The position numbers were made by a program, and so were the translations under genes. From the NCBI RefSeq assembly GCF_002270415.1, contig NZ_NNRI01000007.1, positions 806,001-870,000 on the forward strand: a stretch of 64,000 bases of DNA, written 5' to 3'. Below are positions 57,496 to 64,000 of this stretch, piece by piece. Position 1 is the first letter of the stretch; each line of letters begins with the position of its first letter. This DNA is from Mesorhizobium sophorae. GTDB lineage: Bacteria > Pseudomonadota > Alphaproteobacteria > Rhizobiales > Rhizobiaceae. Under the pieces are notes generated by a model, which ran no database searches, was not told the origin of the DNA, and saw only the letters and a program-made list of their open reading frames with translations.

Positions 57496-58668
57496 TCAGC
57501 CCTTCGCGGATTCCGTGTCGGCGATGTCATCTTCCACGACGACGGCCGTGTGCTGCGCGGCGAGGAAGTTGCCGACAGGGCTGAGCCCGTCGAAATGATC
57601 GCAGAACACCTTGATGACGACCAGCAGCGGAACCGCCATCAATGCGCCGACGAAGCCCCAGAGCCACGACCAGAAGGCGATGGCGATGAAGATCGCCACG
57701 GCGTTGATCTCGAGGCGCCGGCCGACCACCATCGGTGTCACGAACTGGCCTTCGACGATGTCGCACACCAACACGAAGGCCGGCGCCAGCAGCGCGTAGG
57801 AGATGGTGTCGAAGCTGATCAGCGCCATGATCGCAACCAGCACGATGGTCATCAGCGCCCCGACATAAGGCAGGAAGTTGAACAGGGCGGCGGCGACGCC
57901 CCAGACCAGCGGGTTGGGCATGCCGAGCGCCCACAAGCCAAGGCCGATGACCGTGCCAAGACCGGCGTTGATGATGGTGACGGTGAGCAGATAGTGCGAG
58001 ATTTCCCGTTCGACGTCATAGACGACGCGCAGCGCGCGCTTCTTTTCGCTGAGGCTGGCGAAGGACTGGATGATCTTCTCATAAAACATCGTGCCCGAAG
58101 CGAGCAGAAACAGCGACAGCACGAAGATGATGGTGAGGCCTGTTCCCGCCGACAGGATGTTGCTGGCCGCCGACGACAGGATGCCTGATTGGGCGACCGC
58201 CACCTTCTGGATGCCGGACTCCTGCGACGTCTCGGTCAGTTGCTCGATCTGGTGCGAGATCTGCATGATCCTCTCGAACGGACGCCGCAATTGCGCCAGC
58301 CGTTCGGTGAGCTGCTGGCCGATCGACGAGGTGTTGTTGATGAGGTCGATGACCGGGCCGCTGAGCAGATAGCCTGCACTAGCGAAAATGCAGACCGACA
58401 ACAGCACCAGAAGGGTCGCAGAAACCACCTCGGGAACGCCGCGCCTGCGCAGAAGCCGGACGATCGGTGTCAGTGTCAGCGCCAGCAGGAAAGCCAGGAT
58501 CACCGGCATGAAGAAAGCGCGGGCGAAGTAAAGCGCGTAGATGGCCATGAACAGGAAGATGCCGACGAGCAGCGAACGCATCAGATGCGTGTCCGCGCGT
58601 GCCGCTGCGCGCGGGTCTTCAGGCTCGGCAACGCCTGTGCCTAAAGCGGCAGGTTCGGCTTTCATCAT
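57496..58668 (-). CDS. AI-2E family transporter (PerM/YdiK-like)
   Basis: The 390 residues have about eight helices: [23 protein letters not shown] near residue 45, a soluble helical stretch ([23 protein letters not shown]), and [21 protein letters not shown] near 262. This is the AI-2E/PerM family. Some members move autoinducer-2; others are Na+ or H+ antiporters. The role here is open. Confidence 0.88.
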   Translation of the reverse strand: MMKAEPAALGTGVAEPEDPRAAARADTHLMRSLLVGIFLFMAIYALYFARAFFMPVILAFLLALTLTPIVRLLRRRGVPEVVSATLLVLLSVCIFASAGYLLSGPVIDLINNTSSIGQQLTERLAQLRRPFERIMQISHQIEQLTETSQESGIQKVAVAQSGILSSAASNILSAGTGLTIIFVLSLFLLASGTMFYEKIIQSFASLSEKKRALRVVYDVEREISHYLLTVTIINAGLGTVIGLGLWALGMPNPLVWGVAAALFNFLPYVGALMTIVLVAIMALISFDTISYALLAPAFVLVCDIVEGQFVTPMVVGRRLEINAVAIFIAIAFWSWLWGFVGALMAVPLLVVIKVFCDHFDGLSPVGNFLAAQHTAVVVEDDIADTESAKG

Positions 58669-58780
58669 GGACCCTCACCGGCGCACCGCAATTGGTGCAA
58701 TCCAATGACGAAAACGCCTCTACCGCCGCTTGGGTTCCGTTAGCCGGGCAAGGCCCGGAGCGCGGACCTCCCGCTCACCT

Positions 58781-59842
58781 CTATGCAACGGGCGCCGGCA
58801 CCGCGGGCGCGGACTTCGCTGTTTCCTTGCGCACGATCGGCGCCACCCTGGTGCCGAAGAGCTCGATCGCCTTCATGATCCTGGCATGCGGCATGGTGCC
58901 GATTGCCATCTGCAGCAGGAAGCGGTCATTGCCGAAGATCCTGTGCTGGGCGACGATCTTTTCGGCCACCTGCTCGGGATTGCCGACGAACAGGGCGCCA
59001 TTGGGGCCACGCGACTGGTCGAAATGCGCCCGCGACGTCGGGCCCCAGCCGCGCTCGCGGCCGATGCGGTTCATCACTTCGGCCTGCGGACCGTAGAAAT
59101 CATCGGCCGCCTGCTCGGTCGTTTCAGCGATGAAGCCGTGCACGTTGATGCTGGTGGCGAGGCTTGCCGGATCGTTGCCGGCGCGGTTGGCGGCCTCACG
59201 GTAAAGATCGAACAGCGGCGCGAAGCGCGCCGGCTCGCCGCCGATGATGGCGAGCGCCAGCGGCAGGCCAAGCGCGCCCGCGCGGGCGGCAGACTGCGGT
59301 GTCCCGCCAATCGCGATCCAGACCGGCAACCTGTCCTGGAACGGCCTGGGATAAACGCCGCGATCGTTGATTGGTGCACGCAGATTGCCGGACCATGTGA
59401 CTTTCACGCTGTCCCGGATGGCGAGCAGCAGGTCGAGCTTTTCGGCGAACAACTCGTCATAATCCTCGAGATTGTAGCCGAACAGCGGGAAGGATTCGAT
59501 GAACGAACCGCGCCCGGCCATGATCTCGGCACGGCCACCCGACAGAAGATCGAGCGTGGCGAACTGCTGGAAGACGCGCACCGGATCATCGGAGGACAGG
59601 ACGGTGACCGCGCTGGTCAGCCTGATACGCTTCGAGCGCTCGGCGGCCGCGGCGAGCGCCACCACCGGTGCGGAGCCAGCATAGTCGGGCCGGTGATGCT
59701 CGCCGAGACCGAAGACGTCGAGGCCGACCTGGTCTGCCAGTTCGACCTCCTCGATCAGGTTGCGGAGCCGCTCATGCGGGCTGATGGCGCTGAGCCCCGG
59801 CTGCGGGCTGACGTCGGCGAAGGTGTAGAGACCGAGTTCCAT
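58781..59842 (-). CDS. LLM-class flavin-dependent oxidoreductase
   Basis: The 353 residues from [13 protein letters not shown] have the luciferase-like barrel: [22 protein letters not shown] near residue 40, [23 protein letters not shown] near 100, and [17 protein letters not shown] near 172. It would be a flavin-dependent monooxygenase of unknown substrate. An upstream ATG at 59887 has a good GAGG site and would add 15 residues, so either start is possible. Confidence 0.87.
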   Translation of the reverse strand: MELGLYTFADVSPQPGLSAISPHERLRNLIEEVELADQVGLDVFGLGEHHRPDYAGSAPVVALAAAAERSKRIRLTSAVTVLSSDDPVRVFQQFATLDLLSGGRAEIMAGRGSFIESFPLFGYNLEDYDELFAEKLDLLLAIRDSVKVTWSGNLRAPINDRGVYPRPFQDRLPVWIAIGGTPQSAARAGALGLPLALAIIGGEPARFAPLFDLYREAANRAGNDPASLATSINVHGFIAETTEQAADDFYGPQAEVMNRIGRERGWGPTSRAHFDQSRGPNGALFVGNPEQVAEKIVAQHRIFGNDRFLLQMAIGTMPHARIMKAIELFGTRVAPIVRKETAKSAPAVPAPVA

Positions 59843-60062
59843 TCGAATGTCATCCTGGTGTTGGAGTTTCGAGCTAGAGGTAGCCATCGACCCGCCTCGC
59901 CGCCAGAGGGGCGGACGGTGAACAGTGCATGTCGGTCCGGTCAAAAATACGTCTCCCAGGTGCAACATCCCGGAATTTCATGGCTGGCATGCCGTTTTGG
60001 CGCTTGAACTCTCGGTATTCGCGCGTATGTAAGCGTCGCGAATTGACTTCAGGGAAGTGGAC

Positions 60063-60491
60063 TTGGCTATCTACAGGGAAAAAGACATTTTCGAGCGGCG
60101 CAATGCCGCAAACGAGGCAAAGAAGGCGCTTCTGGAGCGCTTCAAGTCAAAGCCGGCAGCAGACGATCCTTCGGTGCTGGCACGACAGGCCGAACGCAAG
60201 GCAATCCTCGAGGCTCGCCAGATACGCGAGGCTGAAAAGGCCATGCTGAAGCAGGAAAAGCTGGCACGCGAGGCGGTCGAGAAGGCCGAGCGCGAGGCAG
60301 CAGCCGAAGCGGCACGCATCGCGGCCGAAGAGGCGGCGCAGGCTGAAGCCAAGATTCGGGACGCCGAAGAAAACGAGCGCATCGCCCGTTTGCTGGCCGA
60401 CGAAGCCGAACGCAAGGCCAAGCGCGACGCGCGTTATGCCGCGCGCAAACAGCGCACGGGCAGGACGCCTCCGGGCTTCTCCGCCCGCTAG
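60063..60491 (+). CDS. DUF6481-like charged coiled-coil protein
   Basis: The 142 residues are rich in Ala, Glu, Lys and Arg and almost wholly helical, with repeats such as REAVEKAEREAAAEAARIAAEEAA. The start IYREKDIFERRNAANEAKKALLERFK fits DUF6481, a Rhizobiales family of unknown role. I choose the TTG at 60063, 6 bases after AGGGAA; the GTG at 60057 touches the ribosome site. It could be a cytoplasmic structural or stress protein. Confidence 0.72.
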   Translation: MAIYREKDIFERRNAANEAKKALLERFKSKPAADDPSVLARQAERKAILEARQIREAEKAMLKQEKLAREAVEKAEREAAAEAARIAAEEAAQAEAKIRDAEENERIARLLADEAERKAKRDARYAARKQRTGRTPPGFSAR

Positions 60492-60660
60492 CCTCCAGGC
60501 AACGGAGCAATCTGCTTCGAAGATCAGGGTCGCCTTGCAGCGGCCCTGAATGTGTCTGTCCAATGCATGTCTCGCAAATGAGGCCCCGGTTTTGGGAGGA
60601 CGACATGCAAGACCCTAAAGCGCCTCACCCGAATCCGGCCAAACGCGACGCGCTTTGGAG

Positions 60661-60727
60661 CAATTCCAGGAAAAGTGTGAAGCGGTTTTCCCGGGAAGAG
60701 CGCGTAGCGCTTTCCCTCAGGGAATTG
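60661..60727. repeat. Rhizobial palindromic repeat (CAATTCC...GGAATTG type)
   Basis: Outer arms CAATTCC (60661) and GGAATTG (60721-60727) enclose GGAAAA/TTTTCC and, at the core, GGGAAGAGCGC-GTA-GCGCTTTCCC. The flanks (AGCGC upstream, GCGTAAAACAAAAAGATAGAGCG downstream) resemble a repeat that I recall as frequent between genes in Mesorhizobium and Rhizobium. A 60-codon open frame over it is a by-product of its composition. Confidence 0.65.
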
Positions 60728-60755
60728 CGTAAAACAAAAAGATAGAGCGGTATGA

Positions 60756-61070
60756 TCAGGCGGCGAACTTCAGCCCCATGATGCCGCAGACAATGAGCGC
60801 GATGCACGCCAGCCTGATCGCGGTGGCCGGCTCGCCGAGCAGCCAGATGCCGAGCAGTGCCGTGCCGACGGTGCCGATGCCGGTCCACACCGCATAGGCG
60901 GTACCGACGGGCAGCGCCTTCAGCGCCAGGCCGAGCAGAGTGAGGCTGACTATCATCGAGGCAACGGTCAGCACGGTCGGCATCAGCTTCGAGAAGCCGT
61001 CCGTGTATTTGAGGCCGATTGCCCAGCCGATCTCGAACAGGCCGGCAAAAAACAGAAAAATCCACGCCAT
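60756..61070 (-). CDS. gdx: Guanidinium exporter Gdx (SugE), SMR family
   Basis: The 104 residues have four helices of the small multidrug resistance family. The guanidinium-exporter residues are all present: Glu13, Trp16, Ser42, Tyr59 and Trp62, with the opening [20 protein letters not shown]. Gdx exchanges guanidinium for protons and is distinct from EmrE-type drug pumps. A GGAG lies 8 bases before the ATG. Upstream is a guanidine-II riboswitch candidate, which supports the assignment strongly. Confidence 0.93.
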   Translation of the reverse strand: MAWIFLFFAGLFEIGWAIGLKYTDGFSKLMPTVLTVASMIVSLTLLGLALKALPVGTAYAVWTGIGTVGTALLGIWLLGEPATAIRLACIALIVCGIMGLKFAA

Positions 61071-61091
61071 CGACTACGCTCCATCAAAGCA

Positions 61092-61119
61092 TCGGACCGA
61101 ATTCGGATTCGGTATCCGA
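61092..61119 (-). promoter_or_regulatory. Extra hairpin between riboswitch and gdx start
   Basis: TCGGA-TA-CCGAAT pairs with ATTCGG-TCCGA around a CCGA loop (minus strand), an 11-pair stem with a 2-base bulge. It lies about 20 bases before the ribosome site. It has no T-run, so it is not a classic terminator. It may be part of the expression platform. Confidence 0.45.
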
Positions 61120-61134
61120 CGCTCAATCAACAAT

Positions 61135-61184
61135 GGCGGGTCGTCCCGGCCGGATTTTCGGGGAAAGCGCGAGGTCGTCCCCGC
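61135..61184 (-). ncRNA. Guanidine-II (mini-ykkC) riboswitch, upstream of gdx
   Basis: On the minus strand two hairpins, each with an ACGA loop, follow one another: GCGGGG-ACGA-CCTCGC (61169-61184) and GGCCGGG-ACGA-CCCGCC (61135-61151), with a 17-base linker. Tandem stems with ACGR loops are the defining feature of guanidine-II riboswitches, which bind two guanidinium ions and switch on gdx translation. Distance to the gdx start is about 65 bases, longer than I recall for textbook cases. Confidence 0.85.
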
Positions 61185-61221
61185 CCCGCCAATATAAGAA
61201 ATTCGAGCGCTCGATCAACAA

Positions 61222-61246
61222 CGACCGGCAACAACATTGCCGGTCG
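61222..61246 (-). terminator. Hairpin downstream of the small Lys/Pro-rich gene
   Basis: CGACCGGCAA pairs with TTGCCGGTCG around a 5-base loop, a perfect 10-base stem. It lies just past the stop of the minus-strand gene at 61277. A further palindrome TCGAGCGCTCGA follows at 61203-61214. No long T-run is present, so termination may be partial. Confidence 0.5.
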
Positions 61247-61276
61247 CAATCCCGTTCGGACGGGTATTGCCCGGAC

Positions 61277-61402
61277 CTACTTGTCCTTGAGCTTCATCGC
61301 CTTGACCGGCGGCGCCTTCAGGGCCGGAGCCGGGGCTGGCTTCTTGGCATCCTTCTTCGGCTTGCGGGCTTCCTTGCCTGCCTTCATCGCACCTTTAGCC
61401 AT
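61277..61402 (-). CDS. Small Lys/Ala/Pro-rich basic protein
   Basis: The 41 residues (MAKGAMKAGKEARKPKKDAK at the start) are very basic, with a PAPAPALKAPP stretch. A GGAGG lies 8 bases before the ATG at 61402. The longer frame to 61480 lacks a ribosome site. It could bind nucleic acid, in the manner of histone-like tails. I know of no function. The strong ribosome site and clean ends argue that it is real. Confidence 0.65.
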   Translation of the reverse strand: MAKGAMKAGKEARKPKKDAKKPAPAPALKAPPVKAMKLKDK

Positions 61403-61614
61403 GATTCGTTCCTCCGATTGCGGGAAGCGAAGTGAAACAAGAGAAACGTCCGACTGCAAGAGGCCAGCGCCTATCGACACCGCCAGCCGGCCGCTTTTAA
61501 CCGGTTTCTAATTTGCTCGTAAACCACGCCGGTCCGTGCCATGGTCATCTTCGCACTGCAGCATCAGCCCGGCTTTTCGCCGGGCGATGAACAGGCAGGC
61601 CGGTCAGGACGACA

Positions 61615-62424
61615 ATGCGAATCCATATCGGCTGCGAGATGAGCTTCGACTTTCCCCAGGAAACCCCGCTCATCGCGATGCTGAGTGTTCACTATTCCCG
61701 CGCCTCCGACCTTGAGCGGCCCGACTTTTTGACCTCCAACCCGCCCGTGCCGATCGAGAGTTATCGCGACAGTTTCGGCAATTGGTGCAACCGGTTCGTC
61801 GCTCCGCCAGGGCGGTTCACCTTCGGCACCGACGCGGTGATCCGCGATCCCGGCACCTTCGAGATGGGCGACCTGATGGCCTGGCAGCACGAGGTGCGCG
61901 ACCTGCCGGCGGATACACTGCTGTTTCTGCTGCCCAGCCGCTTCTGCGAGAGCGACCTTCTGGCGAGCGAAGCGTGGCGGCTGTTCGGCCACACGCCGCT
62001 CGGCATTGCGCGTGTGCAGGCGGTCTGCGACTTTGTCCACAATCATATCGTCTTCAACTACGGCAATGCGCGGCCGACTCGTACCGCGGCGGAAGCCTAT
62101 CGCGAACAGAGTGGTGTCTGCCGCGACTTCGCGCATCTCGCGGTCACCTTCTGCCGGGCGCTCAACATCCCGACGCGCTACTGCACCGGCTACATCAGCG
62201 ACATCGGCACGCCGAAGCCGTGGTCGAGCATGGATTTCGCCGCCTGGATGGAAGTCTATCTCGGCGGCCGCTGGCATGCCTTCGACCCGCGCAACAATGC
62301 GCCGCGCATCGGCCGCATCCTGATCGCCTCCGGTCGTGACGCCGCCGACGTGCCGCTGACCCATATCTTCGGGCCGGGCACGCTCGCCGGTTTCAAAGTT
62401 TGGACCGACGAGGTCGTCGAATAG
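61615..62424 (+). CDS. Transglutaminase-like family protein
   Basis: The 269 residues have the transglutaminase/papain-like core: the cysteine motif SGVCRDFAHLA near residue 168, YCTGYISDIG near 188, and MDFAAWMEVYLGGRWHAFDPRNN near 204. The Asp of DPRNN matches the family. The His usually in the MDFHAW position is Ala here, so the triad may be altered. The N-terminal half (SFDFPQETPLIAML) is the beta-sandwich part. An AGGA lies 6 bases before the ATG. It is a protease or amidase of unknown target. Confidence 0.85.
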   Translation: MRIHIGCEMSFDFPQETPLIAMLSVHYSRASDLERPDFLTSNPPVPIESYRDSFGNWCNRFVAPPGRFTFGTDAVIRDPGTFEMGDLMAWQHEVRDLPADTLLFLLPSRFCESDLLASEAWRLFGHTPLGIARVQAVCDFVHNHIVFNYGNARPTRTAAEAYREQSGVCRDFAHLAVTFCRALNIPTRYCTGYISDIGTPKPWSSMDFAAWMEVYLGGRWHAFDPRNNAPRIGRILIASGRDAADVPLTHIFGPGTLAGFKVWTDEVVE

Positions 62425-62516
62425 TCGACCGAACGAGCCGACGGTTCGCGCGTTATGGTCTTGTGGAGCTTTGACGGGCTGGCCGTTAGACTGGCGCCTT
62501 GAACGGGGGCAGCATC

Positions 62517-63491
62517 ATGGCCGGGCATGGCGGCTCAAAAAGGGTGATCTACGCGGCGCTCGCCGGCAATCTCGCCATCGCGTTGACCAAGTTCGCCGCC
62601 GCTTTCTTCACCGGCAGTTCGGCGATGCTGTCGGAAGGCGTGCACTCACTGGTCGATACCGGCAATGGTGGCCTGCTGCTCTATGGCATGCACCGCGCCG
62701 CCCGCCCGGCCGATCGGACGCATCCGCTCGGTCACGGCCGCGAGCTTTATTTCTGGAGTTTCATCGTCGCCCTTCTGGTCTTCGCGCTGGGCGCCGGCGT
62801 GTCCTTCTACGAAGGCGTGATCCACATCATGGCGCCGGAGCCGGTCGTCAACGCCAAGGTGAACTACATCGTTCTTGGCCTGTCCTTCCTGTTCGAGGGC
62901 AGCTCCTGGTTGGTGGCGCTGAGGGAGTTCCACCAGCAGAAGGGTAAGCAGGGCTGGCTGCAGGCCGTGCAGTCGAGCAAGGACCCCAGCGTCTACACCG
63001 TGCTGTTCGAGGACAGCGCCGCCCTGCTCGGCCTGATCGTCGCCTTCGCCGGCATCCTTGCGGCGGAACTGCTTGAGATGCCGGAGCTCGACGGCGCCGC
63101 CTCGATCGGCATTGGGCTGATCCTGGGCGCGACGGCGATCTTCCTGGCCCGCGAAAGCAAGGGTCTGCTGATCGGCGAGCCAGCCTCCCCAGAGGTGCAG
63201 AGACAGGTGCTGGCGATCGTCCAGCAGGATCCGGCGGTGCAACAGGCGAACGGCGTTCTGACCGTCCACATGGGGCCGCAAGAGATCGTCGCTGCTCTCA
63301 GCATCGAGTTCGAGGATCACCTGACGGCGCCGGAGATCGAAGCCTGTGTGGAGCGCCTGGAGGCGCGGCTGAAGACAGAGATGCCGGAGATCGCCAGGCT
63401 GTTCGTCAAGCCGCAGACGACCGGGACCTGGGAACAGCGGCGCAAGATTGTTGAAGCCGCGTCAGGAGACGAGCCGGATCAGGCCGGTTAA
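62517..63491 (+). CDS. Cation diffusion facilitator transporter
   Basis: The 324 residues have six helices with the metal sites SEGVHSLVD (about residue 43) and FEDSAALLGL (about 164), and a cytoplasmic C-terminal domain (EIVAALSIEFEDHLTAPEIE). This is the ZT/CDF family, exporting Zn2+, Fe2+, Mn2+ or Co2+ by proton exchange. The ATG at 62517 is preferred to a TTG at 62499, since GGGGG is 8 bases upstream. Confidence 0.9.
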   Translation: MAGHGGSKRVIYAALAGNLAIALTKFAAAFFTGSSAMLSEGVHSLVDTGNGGLLLYGMHRAARPADRTHPLGHGRELYFWSFIVALLVFALGAGVSFYEGVIHIMAPEPVVNAKVNYIVLGLSFLFEGSSWLVALREFHQQKGKQGWLQAVQSSKDPSVYTVLFEDSAALLGLIVAFAGILAAELLEMPELDGAASIGIGLILGATAIFLARESKGLLIGEPASPEVQRQVLAIVQQDPAVQQANGVLTVHMGPQEIVAALSIEFEDHLTAPEIEACVERLEARLKTEMPEIARLFVKPQTTGTWEQRRKIVEAASGDEPDQAG

Positions 63492-63518
63492 GATGCCGAC
63501 GAAGCAGGGAGAAACAAG

Positions 63519-63923
63519 ATGAAAATCGACGGCGGCTGCCATTGCGGCGCTATCGCCTACGAGGCGGAGGTCGACCCGGAAAAGACCTCGATCTGCCACT
63601 GCACCGACTGCCAGAAACTGACCGGCACGGCCTTTCGGGTGACTGTTCCGGCGCCTGAGGATCACTACCGGATCACCAAGGGTACGCCGAAAATCTATAT
63701 CAAGACCGGGGCGAGCGGCGCCAAGCGCGCCCAGGCCTTTTGCGCTGACTGCGGTTCGCACCTTTACGCCACCTCGGTCGCAGATGGTCCGAAGGTCTAT
63801 GGAATTCGAGCGGGAACCGCGCGGCAACGCGAGGATTTGGTCCCGACACAGCAAAAATGGCACAGTTCAGCGCTGCACTGGCTGCCGGAATTCCAGGGCA
63901 TGATCACCGTGGAGGAGCAGTAG
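63519..63923 (+). CDS. GFA family protein (glutathione-dependent formaldehyde-activating-like, DUF636)
   Basis: The 134 residues have the zinc-binding cysteine layout of the family: GGCHCGAI at the start, CHCTDCQKLTG near residue 27, and FCADCGSHLY near 75. Members are small carbon-sulfur lyase-like zinc proteins; most are not formaldehyde enzymes. The gene follows the cation transporter by 27 bases in the same direction. Confidence 0.9.
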   Translation: MKIDGGCHCGAIAYEAEVDPEKTSICHCTDCQKLTGTAFRVTVPAPEDHYRITKGTPKIYIKTGASGAKRAQAFCADCGSHLYATSVADGPKVYGIRAGTARQREDLVPTQQKWHSSALHWLPEFQGMITVEEQ

Positions 63924-63936
63924 CGCTCCTCAGGCG

Positions 63937-64000
63937 TCAGTCGTCGCCTTCGACGACCCTCAGCCTGAGCTGCCCGGTCTTCGAATCGGCGACGCGGGTC
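63937..64000 (-). CDS. C-terminal end of an unidentified minus-strand gene
   Basis: The minus strand reads TRVADSKTGQLRLRVVEGDD and then stops with a TGA at 63937-63939. The frame runs off the window edge, so about 21 codons are seen. The spacing after the convergent GFA gene (13 bases) and the natural-looking acidic end suggest a real gene, but no family can be named. Confidence 0.35.
   Translation of the reverse strand, partial: TRVADSKTGQLRLRVVEGDD

Noticed and set aside
60563..60745. 60-codon open frame
   Set aside because: It lies mostly in a palindromic repeat and has no domain or convincing ribosome site.

Overview
The window looks like chromosomal DNA of a high-G+C alphaproteobacterium of the Rhizobiales, most likely Mesorhizobium or a close relative. 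The clues are a rhizobial smoEFGK-smoS-mtlK polyol operon, a urease operon padded with accessory genes, a NodF/NodE-like pair, a large share of ABC transport genes, and several families of palindromic intergenic repeats. No rRNA, tRNA, CRISPR array, prophage or insertion sequence was recognised. Coding density is high, and many genes overlap by 4 bases (ATGA or GTGA).

Layout. 1-3.3 kb: a partial glutathione transferase, a methyltransferase, and a NodE/NodF-like ketosynthase and acyl carrier protein pair. 3.5-12.6 kb: urease, in the order ureD, ureA, (DUF1272), (hupE/ureJ), ureB, [two genes on the opposite strand], ureC, (membrane protein), (GST), ureE, ureF, (DUF3995), ureG. 12.7-16.8 kb: a class II aldolase, a HAD phosphatase, a SorC-type regulator, a tiny protein and a LysR regulator. 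17-25.9 kb: a sorbitol/mannitol ABC transporter, sorbitol and mannitol dehydrogenases, a HAD phosphatase and a D-ribulokinase-like FGGY kinase. 26-29.2 kb: a MATE exporter, a GNAT acetyltransferase and an O-methyltransferase.

29.4-37.9 kb is a minus-strand block with a divergent LysR gene. It encodes an arginase-family ureohydrolase, an amino-acid-type ABC importer that lacks its own ATPase, and a complete polyamine-type ABC importer. A perfect LysR box lies in the divergent promoter region. 38-41 kb: pncB and a large membrane protein. 41.2-46 kb: a branched-chain-type ABC importer. 46-48.1 kb: an ion antiporter and nicotinamidase (pncA). 48.4-55.5 kb: a tightly overlapping six-gene operon with a molybdenum hydroxylase, a 6-hydroxynicotinate reductase-like Fe-S protein, UPF0280, DUF1185 and a MarR regulator. 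55.6-64 kb: metabolic and transport singletons. These include a Gdx guanidinium exporter preceded by what reads as a guanidine-II (mini-ykkC) riboswitch.

How the genes may work together. The strongest candidate for an under-described system is the pncA/molybdenum hydroxylase/6-hydroxynicotinate reductase cluster. It could turn nicotinamide into nicotinate and degrade that reductively, in competition with pncB salvage. Two conserved proteins of unknown function sit in the operon where ring-opening steps would be expected. A second theme is guanidino and urea nitrogen: a urea-releasing ureohydrolase, a complete urease, and a riboswitch-controlled guanidinium exporter. Palindromic elements fill the gap after the binding-protein gene in three separate ABC operons, which could set stoichiometry by mRNA processing.
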